From a gamma proteobacterium endosymbiont of Lamellibrachia anaximandri (lineage in GTDB: Bacteria > Pseudomonadota > Gammaproteobacteria > Chromatiales > Chromatiaceae): a stretch of DNA of 64,000 nucleotides. Where the stretch lies: contig JAESPD010000005.1 of NCBI GenBank assembly GCA_016756855.1, positions 1-64,000 of the forward strand. Direction: 5' to 3'. The notes beneath the pieces are model-generated. The model had not been told where the DNA came from. It worked only from the letters and a program-made list of their open reading frames with translations, and did not search any database. A program made the translations under genes and the position numbers. Positions 55,639 through 64,000 of the stretch are shown one piece after another (positions within the stretch are counted from its first letter, which is position 1; each line of letters opens with the position of its first letter).

Positions 55639-57213
55639 TCACTGCTGGACAAAGTAGTCCTCGAGAAATTGGTCAAAAGAGATCTTGTCCGCTGACTCAA
55701 TAGCGCGCTGCTGCACCCAGGAACGCTCAGCCTCTTCGACAAACATCCGCTGCGTTTCCACTGACAATTGTTGTTGTGAAAAATAGTGCTGATGGCCGTG
55801 GGAGATTCGCTGGGCAAATTCAAAAAAGCTCTCTCCGTTTTCCCGCATCTCTGCCAACATCCTGGCAGAAGGCGTCAACTCTGGATGCCGCGCCCGCTCA
55901 CTAAGCTGTTCAAGCGCCCTGCTGTAGTTTCGTGCACCTGTTCCCTGATCCAGGATTTCACATACCGCCTGCATCGCTTCACAGATCTCAAGCGCCCAAT
56001 CACGCAGACGTATCTCCCGGCCATTCCGCTGCAGAAAAAGTTCAGGATCTCTCCCACGGTGAGCAGATGCCCCTTCATTACGATCGATCTCCCGTTGCTC
56101 AAAGACATTGATCGACGGGCTGTCGAGCAGCTGACAGAACAGCATGAATGCTTCCAGAAAATAGATCTGTTGTTCATCTATGCCCAGTGGATGGAAGGCA
56201 TTGACATCCAAAGACCTGAGTTCGACATATCGCACCCCTCTGCGCTGCAGGGCAAGAATAGGCTTCTCCAGGCCGTCAGAAATCTGTTTTGGACGTACGG
56301 TACTGTAGTATTCGTTCTCGATCTGCAGAATATTGGCGTTTAACTGTTCGTAGCGGCCATCCACTTTGACCCCAATCATCCGGTAGACTGGGCAGGCTGT
56401 CTCGGTGGCCCGTCCCAGGGTCTCGACATAGGCGTCCAGACAATCGTAGCAGGCCTTGATGCCTGTCCCCTGCTCCTTGCTGTTCTGATAACCGATGTCC
56501 CCCATACGCAGGGAGGTGGCATAGGGATAGTAGTAGGTGTATTTATCGAAGGATTTAAGATTGGTCGCCCGGCCGCCCAAAAACGATTTACAGACAGAGG
56601 GAGAGGCACCGAACAGATAGGGAATCAGCCACCCGAAGCGCTGCAGATTTCGCAGCATGCCAAAATAGGATTCTGTGATAAATCGCTGTGGATCCCCTTG
56701 GTTCCCCTCCTGTTCCTGAAACAGGGGCCAGAAGCGCTCAGGCACCGAATAGTTGAAATGCACGCCGGCAATGACCTGCATCACACGTCCATAGCGATGC
56801 CCCAGTCCCCGTCGATAGACCGTTTTCATGGTACCCGCATTGGAGGCACCATAGCGGGCTAGCGGAATGCGCTCCCCACCCTCGACCACACAGGGCATGC
56901 TGGTGGCCCAAAGCAATTCATTATCCAGATGATCGTAGACGAATTTCTGGGCATCGCGAAGAAATTCGAGAGGCTGTTTTCTGTCGGCAAAAGGCGGCGT
57001 AATAAACTCTGTCAGCGCCTCTGAGTAGTCCGTTGTGATATAGGAATGGCACAGGGGAGAACCAAGATTCAGTGGGTGCGCTGCCTGGGAGATTCCCCCG
57101 CTACTGGAAACCCGCAAACTCTCCTTTTCCAGGCCAACGAGTCCCCCACGCAGGAGATCTGTTGATCTGTCCCGCACTAGTTGAAGCAGCCGCTGTTCCA
57201 GTTTTTTGTACAA
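55639..57213 (-). CDS. gshA: Glutamate-cysteine ligase
   Basis: First step of glutathione synthesis. The protein is 524 residues, the size of the E. coli enzyme. The N-terminal GLEKESLRV, ITTDYSEALTEFITPP and GVHFNYSVPE motifs belong to the gamma-proteobacterial GshA family. The start is TTG at 57213; the frame has a stop 8 codons further upstream and no other start before residue 13, so a TTG start is almost forced. E. coli gshA also starts with TTG. A TATAAT (57252-57257, minus strand) lies about 39 bases upstream. Confidence 0.92.
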   Translation of the reverse strand: MYKKLEQRLLQLVRDRSTDLLRGGLVGLEKESLRVSSSGGISQAAHPLNLGSPLCHSYITTDYSEALTEFITPPFADRKQPLEFLRDAQKFVYDHLDNELLWATSMPCVVEGGERIPLARYGASNAGTMKTVYRRGLGHRYGRVMQVIAGVHFNYSVPERFWPLFQEQEGNQGDPQRFITESYFGMLRNLQRFGWLIPYLFGASPSVCKSFLGGRATNLKSFDKYTYYYPYATSLRMGDIGYQNSKEQGTGIKACYDCLDAYVETLGRATETACPVYRMIGVKVDGRYEQLNANILQIENEYYSTVRPKQISDGLEKPILALQRRGVRYVELRSLDVNAFHPLGIDEQQIYFLEAFMLFCQLLDSPSINVFEQREIDRNEGASAHRGRDPELFLQRNGREIRLRDWALEICEAMQAVCEILDQGTGARNYSRALEQLSERARHPELTPSARMLAEMRENGESFFEFAQRISHGHQHYFSQQQLSVETQRMFVEEAERSWVQQRAIESADKISFDQFLEDYFVQQ

Positions 57214-57251
57214 GACCTGCGCAAACCTTAGGGCGTTTTAAAAGACCGGAG

Positions 57252-57257
57252 ATTATA
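57252..57257 (-). promoter_or_regulatory. Predicted -10 of gshA
   Basis: TATAAT on the minus strand 39 bases before the gshA start codon, without a good -35. A copy of AGTTTATT (57264-57271), the half-site of the palindrome further upstream, lies seven bases 5' to it. Confidence 0.45.
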
Positions 57258-57325
57258 ACTCGCAGTTTATTATCAAACACTGATATTTTTTCCGGTCATC
57301 ACCGCACTGCATTAAAATAATAAAC

Positions 57326-57352
57326 TGAAGTTTATTCCTCTTTGGCCGATAG
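57326..57352 (+). promoter_or_regulatory. Sigma-28 (FliA) promoter of the second chemoreceptor gene
   Basis: TGAAGTTT (57326-57333), an 11-base spacer and GCCGATAG (57345-57352) match the flagellar sigma factor consensus TAAAGTTT-N11-GCCGATAA at 14 of 16 positions. The start codon is 22 bases after the -10. The -35 is embedded in an 18-bp palindrome AATAAACT-GA-AGTTTATT (57319-57336). Confidence 0.8.
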
Positions 57353-57373
57353 TATTACGATAATAAGGCGAAA

Positions 57374-58609
57374 ATGGTTTCAGACATGAAAAATAATATT
57401 GACAGAGTACTGGTTTGGGCAGCGATAACCCTGCTCATTATCGCAACTGCCACGGCATTTCTTTCACCTGATTCAACTACCACACGCTGGCTGCTATTGA
57501 TCAGTATGCCTCTGCTTGTGTTTGCAATCCTCTGGGGACAACGCATCAGGGCTCGATACAGACGCATGAGGCTACTGGCCCACAACTCTCTGACAACCGC
57601 CATACGGGACTATGAAGTCAACTCCAACCAGGCAATGGGGAAAAGTTCACAGCAATTCAATACCCTGCGGGATTCCATTGAGCAAGCTGGAAATATCATG
57701 ACTAACGCTACCCAGCGTCTCTCCGGCAGTCTGGCCGGACTTGAGCACGAATCCACTGGTCAACGAGAGAAGTTACAGGAGATGGTGGATGAACTCCTGG
57801 TGCTGGTTTCGAGCGATGATCAGAAAGAGCAGACCAAGGGTATACAGAAATTCACCATCGAGACGGAACAGCTCATCGGTCGTTTCGTTGCTACCGTGAC
57901 TGATCTCAAGAGCGCCAGTGACCAGATCGCGGTCGAGTTCGGCAGAATGAACCAGCAGGTTGAGGGGGTTGGCAACCTGCTGAACGACGTGAATACCATC
58001 ACCGCGCAGACCGATCTGCTGGCCCTCAACGCCGCAATCGAGGCAGCCCGGGCGGGCGAGGCGGGTCGTGGATTTGCAGTGGTGGCAGATGAAGTCCGGA
58101 GTCTGGCGCAGCGAACCAGTCAATTCAGTGAACAGATTCGCTCACTATTGTCGGAAATTGAAAGGTCGATCAAAACCGTCGATGCTTCGGTGGAAAAAGC
58201 GACCAGCACCGATCTGAGTGTTGCTGCCAAATCTCAGGAGAGTGTTGCGTTAATGTGGGATGAGATCCAGGGGCTCAACAACAAGGCCTCACATCAATCA
58301 CAATCGATTGCAGGAATTTCCAAGAATATTCATCATCTCGTTAGCGAGGGTATCATCTCCCTGCAGTTCGAAGACATCGTCAATCAACTGCTGATCCAGA
58401 TAGGAGAGCGTTCCCGGAAGATGGAGAGCTATCTGCACGACGTGATCACAATTCAACGCCCGTCAGGGGATCTGGATGCAGCGGTCTTCCAGCATCGGGC
58501 TCAACAGTTGCAGGCACTGCTCTCCACCGCCGACAGACATTTCGGCGACCTGGATGATACAGCAATCACCCAGAGTTCAGTGGATGAGGGTGAGGTGCAG
58601 CTGTTTTAG
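57374..58609 (+). CDS. Short methyl-accepting chemotaxis protein without periplasmic sensor
   Basis: Chemoreceptor of 411 residues. Two hydrophobic helices near the N-terminus (about 13-31 and 38-54) are separated by only about eight residues, so there is no external ligand domain. The cytoplasmic part has a linker (about 60-190), then the tip [20 protein letters not shown] with [16 protein letters not shown]. The C-terminus holds [13 protein letters not shown] and ends VQLF. It probably senses an internal cue, for example redox or energy state. A sigma-28 promoter directly upstream places it in the flagellar regulon. ATG at 57374 with AAGG upstream; ATG 57386 is an alternative. Confidence 0.9.
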   Translation: MVSDMKNNIDRVLVWAAITLLIIATATAFLSPDSTTTRWLLLISMPLLVFAILWGQRIRARYRRMRLLAHNSLTTAIRDYEVNSNQAMGKSSQQFNTLRDSIEQAGNIMTNATQRLSGSLAGLEHESTGQREKLQEMVDELLVLVSSDDQKEQTKGIQKFTIETEQLIGRFVATVTDLKSASDQIAVEFGRMNQQVEGVGNLLNDVNTITAQTDLLALNAAIEAARAGEAGRGFAVVADEVRSLAQRTSQFSEQIRSLLSEIERSIKTVDASVEKATSTDLSVAAKSQESVALMWDEIQGLNNKASHQSQSIAGISKNIHHLVSEGIISLQFEDIVNQLLIQIGERSRKMESYLHDVITIQRPSGDLDAAVFQHRAQQLQALLSTADRHFGDLDDTAITQSSVDEGEVQLF

Positions 58610-58642
58610 AGCAGTTGTCGGGGAACGGACCGCCTCGACCAT

Positions 58643-60736
58643 TTAGCGCATCACGGCTCTTGGTGCCTGCAAATGAATCGAATCCGCTAAAATTCTTGCG
58701 GTTTCATTGAGTTGGATCAGGCTGGCAGCTTCGCTCTCTGTTTTATCGGCTTCGTCATCGTGTTCGTCCCGGTCACGATCCGTTTTGATGGACTCCATTC
58801 CGCTTGCGATACGGAAGCGGTTTTTATGGTCCATCCGTTCCTTTTCACGCTGATCCCACTCTAGTTTGCGCCGACTCTCCAGCAAGGTGATTTCGGTACG
58901 TTCTTCAATCTCCTGGATGCGTTTCTCCTGCTCAAGCAGCATCTGGAAGCCGGCATCTTTAGAGATTCGGCCCTTATGGCGATCCAGCAGGTGGGAGACT
59001 CCATTAACCCCTTTTGGGGCATAGCGGGCTGCCTTGATCTGCGCCCAAGGCAGCGCATTATCCAGAGAGCGCTCGCCATGCTTGGCCGAGTAGCTGGCCA
59101 TTGGGAAGAGGATATCCGGAACCACACCACGGTGCTGGGTACTACCGCCGTTGATGCGAAAAAATTGCGCCATAGTCAGCCTTAGTCTACCGAGGTCGGC
59201 CTCATTGCTCGGTACAAAACGCCCCAGATCCACCAGCGTCTGCACTGTCCCCTTTCCAAAAGTCGGCTCGCCGATGACAATACCCCGCCGGTAGTCCTGG
59301 ATGGCACCAGCAAAGATTTCAGAGGCTGATGCACTGTTGCGATCCACCAAAACCGCCAGCGGACCATCGTATGCAACACCTGTGTCGGAATCCCGCTCCA
59401 CTTCGATCTTCCCGAAAGCATCCTTGATCTGAACCACGGGGCCTGTGTCGATAAAGATTCCCGTCAGCTCGGTCGCCTCCGAAAGGGAGCCGCCACCATT
59501 CTGGCGCAGATCGATAACGACGCCATCCACACCGGTTTTTTTCAACTCGGCAATCAGCTTACGCACGTCTCTCGTGGTGCTGCGAAAATTCTCTTCACCT
59601 CGCCCTTCTGCGGCAAAATCCCGATAGAATGTCGGCACCTCAATCACGCCGACGCGCAGCTTTCCCATCCCTTCCAAACCTTCGATCACCGAACTCTTTG
59701 CGGCCTGTTCCTCCAGCTTGATCTTGTTGCGAACCAGTGTCACCAATTGGGTTTTGCCGCCGGAACCGGCATCTTTCGGCAGAATCAGCAGTCGCACGAC
59801 CGTACCCTTGGGCCCACGAATCTTTTCCACCACATCCTGCAGACGCCAGCCAATAATGTCGAGGATATCGCCCTCAAGCCCCTGGCCAACCCCGACGATC
59901 CTGTCACCGGCATGCACATCTCCACTAAATTTCGCGGGGCCTCCTGCCACTGTTTTCTGTACCACTGTGAACTCATCATCCATGCGCAATACGGCTCCTA
60001 TGCCTTCCAGAGAGAGGCGCATGCTGATATCGAAGTTCTCTGAAGTGCTGGGCGACATGTAACTGGTATGAGGTTCCAGACTCAATGTGTAGGCGTTGAT
60101 GAAAGCCTGGTAGATGTCGTTTGAATCAAACTGGCTGATCCTGCGCTGAAGGCCTTCATAGCGTTCTTTCAGGGTTTTGCGGATCTCATCGTCTTCCTTG
60201 CCGGTCAAACGCAGGTTCAAAAAGTCGTTTTTGACCCGTTTGCGCCATATGTCCTTCAATTCGGCCTGGGTTTGGGCCCAAGGCGCATCTTCCCTGTCAA
60301 ACTGATAGGCCTCATCAATTGAAAAATCAAAACCGGCGTCCAGCAGTTTGAGTGCAGTTTCAACCGCCTCATCGACCCGCTTCCGGTAGATGCGGAATAT
60401 CGCAAATGCCGGTTCCAGCCTGGCATTCAGCAGATAGTTATCGAGTTTTTCCCGGTACAGGGAGATCCCGTCGATATCTTTGGCGGTAAAAAATGATCGG
60501 TTGGGGTCGAGCGAATCGAGGTAACGTTCCAGCAACTGCTCCGACATCTCATCGTCCAGCTTCACTTTCTTATAGTGATACTTGTTTATCACCTTCAGAA
60601 TGATCATGGTGGACTGACGGTGCTGCTGAGTTGGCTTGAGGTCATCGACCGGCAGGACACGTCTTTCACCCCACGCCTGAGAAGACGCGAGAAACAGCGC
60701 AAGCAGGGTATAGACACTCTTCCTAAAAAAAATCAT
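58643..60736 (-). CDS. prc: Carboxy-terminal processing (tail-specific) protease Prc
   Basis: Periplasmic serine protease that degrades proteins with non-polar C-termini and controls peptidoglycan hydrolases. The protein is 697 residues, close to E. coli Prc (682). A signal peptide (MIFFRKSVYTLLALFLASSQAWG) is followed by an N-terminal helical domain, a PDZ domain (about 225-320) and the S41 catalytic domain. The nucleophile Ser is in RNSASASEIFAGAIQDY and the Lys of the dyad in IGEPTFGKGTVQ. The C-terminal extension has coiled-coil character and an acidic patch DRDRDEHDDEADK. It converges on the chemoreceptor gene. Confidence 0.94.
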   Translation of the reverse strand: MIFFRKSVYTLLALFLASSQAWGERRVLPVDDLKPTQQHRQSTMIILKVINKYHYKKVKLDDEMSEQLLERYLDSLDPNRSFFTAKDIDGISLYREKLDNYLLNARLEPAFAIFRIYRKRVDEAVETALKLLDAGFDFSIDEAYQFDREDAPWAQTQAELKDIWRKRVKNDFLNLRLTGKEDDEIRKTLKERYEGLQRRISQFDSNDIYQAFINAYTLSLEPHTSYMSPSTSENFDISMRLSLEGIGAVLRMDDEFTVVQKTVAGGPAKFSGDVHAGDRIVGVGQGLEGDILDIIGWRLQDVVEKIRGPKGTVVRLLILPKDAGSGGKTQLVTLVRNKIKLEEQAAKSSVIEGLEGMGKLRVGVIEVPTFYRDFAAEGRGEENFRSTTRDVRKLIAELKKTGVDGVVIDLRQNGGGSLSEATELTGIFIDTGPVVQIKDAFGKIEVERDSDTGVAYDGPLAVLVDRNSASASEIFAGAIQDYRRGIVIGEPTFGKGTVQTLVDLGRFVPSNEADLGRLRLTMAQFFRINGGSTQHRGVVPDILFPMASYSAKHGERSLDNALPWAQIKAARYAPKGVNGVSHLLDRHKGRISKDAGFQMLLEQEKRIQEIEERTEITLLESRRKLEWDQREKERMDHKNRFRIASGMESIKTDRDRDEHDDEADKTESEAASLIQLNETARILADSIHLQAPRAVMR

Positions 60737-60899
60737 TCATCCACCTGTATGGGATCTAAATTCAGCAGGCCGCTGAAAAAACACAAATCAACTCTACGTT
60801 CGACCTCAATCCTGCGGTGCAGGTTCCTGAGAGTCCGTTGTTGGCCTCATAAAATCTTGTGCCACTCTATGGAGGAATCAAGACGCTTTTCAAAAAGTG

Positions 60900-61775
60900 T
60901 TACAACTTCTCATGCAATCCCTCAACGATCTCCAGATAGTCCGGTGCACTGGGGGACAAAAAGCCGTGCCTGATCATAAAATCGATAACGACCAGGTTAC
61001 AGTTCAATTTGAACTCATCGGTTTGCCTCACGATCCGCGCCACCTCTTCCAGATTCATGAGGTAGAAAGTCTCAACCTCACCGTCTGTGTTTTGCGGCAC
61101 GAAATCCTCCGGCAACTCCAGATCATAGCAGTATAGCGTATCCGGTTTTAATCCTGTTTCCGTTTCCCGACAATAGGTTAGTGCGCCAACAGGAATCGCG
61201 CTGAGAGCCAGTTCACAGGGTACTGCAGCTTCTTCCCAACACTCCTTCTGCAGATTCTCCGCAAGACCCAGGCTCTGCGGCAGGCCGCCAGCCACCATAT
61301 TATCCAGTTTACCGGGATAGATCTTGCGATCCGAGGCTCGCCGGGCAATCCAGAGTTTGATGCCTTCCCCACTCCGAACATAGCCATTCAGATGCTGACC
61401 GTAGGCACGGAGACCAAAATAGGGGGCTGCTGTCCGGTCAATGGTTGCGAATGCATCCTCCCGGCCAGATGCAGTAACTGGATATCTTTCCCCGTGGCTA
61501 TGGGAGATGACCCCCTGCTCCACAAGTGCATTCACTATTTCATCCAGCGCCTGGGTACGACCATCCATCTCACTGATTTCACTAGTGAAATTGACGCAGC
61601 CTTCACTCACAGAAAACAGATTCGGCCACTGGGAGAGCGCTTTCACCATCTTGGGTTTCAACCTGCCGACACGCCTGTCTTCGATATAGAGTGGCCGGAA
61701 ACTCTCCGGATTCCAGTGATTGCAGTCTCTGATATGCCGCAGGTACCCCTCTGCTTCCTTCATCTCTCTTTTCAT
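60900..61775 (-). CDS. DUF4743 / Nudix hydrolase
   Basis: Protein of 291 residues from ATG 61775 (GAGAG upstream); the frame stays open for 92 more codons with no family similarity, so the longer form is doubtful. The N-terminal DUF4743 domain (about 1-120) has YLRHIRDCNHWNPESFRPLY (20 residues). The Nudix domain has the box GGLPQSLGLAENLQKECWEE. This architecture is shared with fungal Tnr3, which has a Nudix domain linked to thiamine metabolism, so oxy-thiamine-diphosphate clean-up is possible. Substrate not proven. Confidence 0.85.
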   Translation of the reverse strand: MKREMKEAEGYLRHIRDCNHWNPESFRPLYIEDRRVGRLKPKMVKALSQWPNLFSVSEGCVNFTSEISEMDGRTQALDEIVNALVEQGVISHSHGERYPVTASGREDAFATIDRTAAPYFGLRAYGQHLNGYVRSGEGIKLWIARRASDRKIYPGKLDNMVAGGLPQSLGLAENLQKECWEEAAVPCELALSAIPVGALTYCRETETGLKPDTLYCYDLELPEDFVPQNTDGEVETFYLMNLEEVARIVRQTDEFKLNCNLVVIDFMIRHGFLSPSAPDYLEIVEGLHEKL

Positions 61776-62164
61776 CTTGCTCTCTGTCCTGCGCCCGTCA
61801 ATTTGGCTTCCTCCCACAACTGGTCGAGTTCCTCCATATGACGCCCTCAACCTCATAGGCCGCTTCGACGGTATAGGGAACCACGGTTTCAAAGGTCTGT
61901 TCACGAGGGACATCCCTTCTCCGGGTCGCGAAGCCTGACCACTATTTCGATCGAGCGTTCCAATGAAGCCGACATCCGCACCTCTGTCAAGGAAATAGTT
62001 TGCTAACCACCGACACAAATCTTTACAGCCGCCAACATGCATTGCGTGCATATTTCTGGGAAAATTACAGGATATTTATTCACAATAACCAGACTTGCTA
62101 CTCTTGCCTTAGATTGTGACCCAGTTCACAATGCACAGTACATGAAGTAGTAGGGGATTTAGGT
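61776..62164. other. 389-bp intergenic region with open but unassigned frames
   Basis: Between the Nudix gene and the 69-residue gene. The Nudix frame is open back to 62051, and the plus strand encodes a frame to 61938 ending GLFTRDIPSPGREA. Neither has a ribosome site or recognisable domain, so this looks like eroded coding or repeat DNA. The right part holds the CRP site and a TTCACAAT half-site at 62079-62086. Confidence 0.4.
62113..62132 (+). promoter_or_regulatory. Consensus CRP/Vfr-type binding site
   Basis: The 20-bp palindrome ATTGTGA-N6-TCACAAT is an exact match to the CRP core TGTGA-N6-TCACA with symmetric flanks. It is centred about 42 bases before the ATG of the 69-residue gene. 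Identity of the regulator is inferred. Confidence 0.75.
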
Positions 62165-62374
62165 ATGGGTCCTTCAATGGCGCAAACAGCACTGGCATAC
62201 GCTGCCGAAGAGACGTCTGTCCACCCGATGGATCTGGCGCCTGTTGAACAAGTTCGCTATTACGAACACGAGATCACGCGCCTCACACCCGCATTGACGC
62301 CCCTCGAGCGCAACCTGATTGAAACCTATCGCTATCTGCTTCGGGAGTGTCGTGAGCAGTTGAACCTCTCCTGA
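62165..62374 (+). CDS. Small hypothetical protein under a CRP-type site
   Basis: Protein of 69 residues, soluble and helical, with no signal peptide. A GGGG-type ribosome site lies about nine bases before the ATG. The second half (YYEHEITRLTPALTPLERN, then LIETYRYLLRECREQLNLS) has the character of two amphipathic helices and could mediate dimerisation. No family recognised. It is monocistronic with a consensus CRP palindrome upstream, which suggests tight regulation by cAMP or a related signal. It converges on the YeeE-family gene. Function unknown. Confidence 0.65.
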   Translation: MGPSMAQTALAYAAEETSVHPMDLAPVEQVRYYEHEITRLTPALTPLERNLIETYRYLLRECREQLNLS

Positions 62375-62446
62375 CATCTTATCGAAACACCCATCACCCG
62401 ATCCGACTGACGATCTTCATCACCTGAAGGATTTCTGCTGCGGCAA

Positions 62447-63676
62447 TCAAACCGCCTCGAGTTTCCTCAACTGCTCCGGCAGCAACTTCAGATCAACCAT
62501 TCCACTCAGCAGGGCTGCAAGGAAAGTCGCCTCATCTTCATAGACCAGCTTGTAATATTGGACCTTCATGGTCAGCGCACTGCCAAGAATAATAGAGGCC
62601 AAAGCCAACATCGATCCAAGGGAAAGGATTGAAACACCGGAGATTCCCTGGCCGATGGTGCAACCAACCGCCAACACGCCTCCCACCCCCATCAACACAG
62701 CACCGATGGCGTGATTGATGAAATCACGCAGATCATAAAACCACTCGATACGAAAACTTCGGCTCACCAGCGCATAGGTAAAACTACCAAGCAACACACC
62801 CACCAGGGCGCCAACCCCGAAGGTGATCAGCAGACTATTTCCGGGATTTGTCATGTAGGCAAGCGTCTCTCCCATCGGGTTGATAAAAGTAAAAGATTGA
62901 ACACCGACCCCCGCCGGGCGCTCATCACCCTCCAACCACTCTGTTGCCTCCAGCCATGTACCCTCTTCCCCAAACAGCAGACTGCCGGTGATATACCAGG
63001 CAAAAAGGACACAGATACCTATGACCAAACCGCTCAGGAGTATCTCCCCACTGCGTCTGAAATCAGCGGAGCGGAAGATGACAAAGGAGATAATGGTGGC
63101 CAGCAATCCCCCCATCACCAGACGCAGCATGCCGGCGTCTGCGCCGGTAATGACAGCCAGTAGACTGCCCAGATCCTGGTTGGCGGGCAAATCCAATGTT
63201 AAATAGCGCGTCCAGGGATAGAAGAGGATGGAATATAGCGTTTTATCCGTCTCGGCAGAGAGCGTGTGGGTCATGAAGTAGGCCATAGTACCGGCAATCA
63301 AAAAGACAATAATCGATTTGAGATTACCGCCCCCGATACGCAGTAGCGTTTTGTTACCACAACCACTGGCCAGCGTCATACCGACGCCAAACATCAATCC
63401 GCCCAGAATGTAGTCGACCAGAGGGAACATGCTGCTGCGATAGGGGGGACGGGTGGAATCGAGGCTCAACAGACCGAGACCTTCAAGCACCATCACACCA
63501 ACGATGCCCACCACCATGGCCAAAAACCAGGTGCGCAGACGGTTGGTATCCCCCATGTTGATCCAGTCGGAGACTGCACCCATGGTGCAAAAATTGGTTT
63601 TGGCCGCCACAAATCCCATGATGGAGGCGACGACACCTCCAAGCAGAATCACCTGAGTCGTAACATTGAGTTCCAT
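62447..63676 (-). CDS. YeeE/YedE-family sulfur-compound transporter (TsuA-like)
   Basis: Inner-membrane protein of 409 residues with about nine to eleven helices. The three cysteine motifs of thiosulfate transporters are present: KTNFCTMGA (about residues 26-34), ASGCGNKTLL and VGCTIGQGISG. TsuA relatives take up thiosulfate, and others handle selenium or sulfur for DsrE/TusA chemistry. In this organism it could supply sulfur to the oxidation pathway that includes DsrAB. AGGA is six bases before the ATG. No TusA-like partner is adjacent within the window. Confidence 0.88.
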   Translation of the reverse strand: MELNVTTQVILLGGVVASIMGFVAAKTNFCTMGAVSDWINMGDTNRLRTWFLAMVVGIVGVMVLEGLGLLSLDSTRPPYRSSMFPLVDYILGGLMFGVGMTLASGCGNKTLLRIGGGNLKSIIVFLIAGTMAYFMTHTLSAETDKTLYSILFYPWTRYLTLDLPANQDLGSLLAVITGADAGMLRLVMGGLLATIISFVIFRSADFRRSGEILLSGLVIGICVLFAWYITGSLLFGEEGTWLEATEWLEGDERPAGVGVQSFTFINPMGETLAYMTNPGNSLLITFGVGALVGVLLGSFTYALVSRSFRIEWFYDLRDFINHAIGAVLMGVGGVLAVGCTIGQGISGVSILSLGSMLALASIILGSALTMKVQYYKLVYEDEATFLAALLSGMVDLKLLPEQLRKLEAV

Positions 63677-63832
63677 CGCTTATCCTGGAAAAAGCTAAAA
63701 TTTATCAAATTCAGCCTGGAAACCGGCTGCTATTGCTGGGCAAAGTTTATTGAAGACAACCAGTTAGCACAATCAAACAATCATTTTCGGTGGCGCCATC
63801 GACTCTTTCCCCTGAATTTCCCGCCATTCATG

Positions 63833-64000
63833 CTACTGCCTGTAGGGAGAACTCTGCTTCAGATTTGCCCTGTAATCCTGGATAGCGGGTCCCTCGCGAC
63901 CCAGGAAATCGTCGATTGCTTCCCTGAAACCCACATGGGTAATCCAGTGGCGCGAGCGGGTGAAACTGGGAAGAAAACCTCGCCAGATTTTATGTTCTCC
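63833..64000 (-). CDS. C-terminal part of a DUF482-type (FemAB-like) acyltransferase
   Basis: A minus-strand frame that runs off the window edge; 55 codons are visible, ending SPYRQ and TAG at 63833-63835. Visible are HKIWRGFLPSFTRSRHWITH, FREAIDDFLGREGP and NLKQSSPYRQ. The pattern (W near the end, a short helix with alternating hydrophobics, terminal SPYR) is the usual tail of the DUF482 / GNAT-like peptidoglycan-related family, from memory. The active part lies outside the window, so function is not assessed. About 156 bases separate it from the transporter gene, on the same strand. Confidence 0.6.
   Translation of the reverse strand, partial: GEHKIWRGFLPSFTRSRHWITHVGFREAIDDFLGREGPAIQDYRANLKQSSPYRQ

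Noticed and set aside
1-64000. CRISPR array
   Set aside because: The only repeats are dispersed REP-like palindromes; no regularly spaced direct repeats or cas genes were seen.

Overview
The window reads as chromosomal DNA from a sulfur-oxidising gammaproteobacterium of the Chromatiales / thiotrophic-symbiont type. The clues are a reverse-type dissimilatory sulfite reductase pair (dsrAB), a YeeE/YedE (TsuA-like) sulfur-compound transporter, sodium-type flagellar stator genes, two chemoreceptors, and housekeeping clusters in gammaproteobacterial order (cvpA-purF, fmdB-DUF502-aspS-nudB, queG/nnr-tsaE-amiB-mutL-miaA, orn/rsgA). Species cannot be fixed from sequence alone.

Layout. 1-4.4 kb: the tail of a probable IS4-type transposase, then a three-gene envelope export module (RND exporter, LolA-like periplasmic protein, outer-membrane barrel). 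4.5-7.7 kb: bifunctional proline catabolism gene putA with an apparent 1-base frameshift at its 5' end. 7.7-10.1 kb: dsrAB, transcribed towards putA and without dsrEFHC beside it; a Fur-box-like palindrome overlaps its promoter. 10.3-17.2 kb: a lipoprotein, an RNase II-family enzyme, YgfZ, an HDOD protein, an ABC exporter and a nucleoside deaminase. 17.2-23.2 kb (minus strand): nudB, aspS, DUF502, FmdB, a PilZ protein and pomAB. 23.4-30.8 kb: an SDR, purF, cvpA, tRNA-Ala(GGC), an unlisted 39-residue membrane peptide gene, glnS, gltX, tRNA-Val(CAC). 31.2-34.6 kb: a Na/Pi cotransporter and two orphan envelope proteins. 34.8-47 kb: the RNA-modification, DNA-repair and cell-wall cluster (miaA, mutL, amidase, tsaE, nnr, queG, orn, rsgA) with a VanZ-like protein, an M48 protease and a monohaem cytochrome c inserted. 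47-50.4 kb: a PepSY/PhoP/PhoQ-like operon whose kinase is frameshifted, and a glycine-zipper protein. 50.6-55.6 kb: a methyltransferase, metZ with a structured leader, a PhnD-like binding protein divergent from a chemoreceptor. 55.6-64 kb: gshA, a second chemoreceptor behind a sigma-28 promoter, Prc protease, a DUF4743/Nudix enzyme, a small gene behind a consensus CRP site, the TsuA-like transporter, and the end of a DUF482-type gene.

Sulfur runs through the window: DsrAB oxidises stored sulfur to sulfite, the YeeE protein probably imports a sulfur compound, MetZ assimilates sulfide into homocysteine, and GshA makes glutathione. Motility (PomAB, PilZ, two MCPs) and envelope stress or quality control (PhoPQ-like, Prc, M48) form the second theme. 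A dispersed family of REP-like palindromes, with two stem types sharing one loop core, sits at four gene 3' ends. No CRISPR array, prophage, rRNA operon or complete insertion sequence was found.
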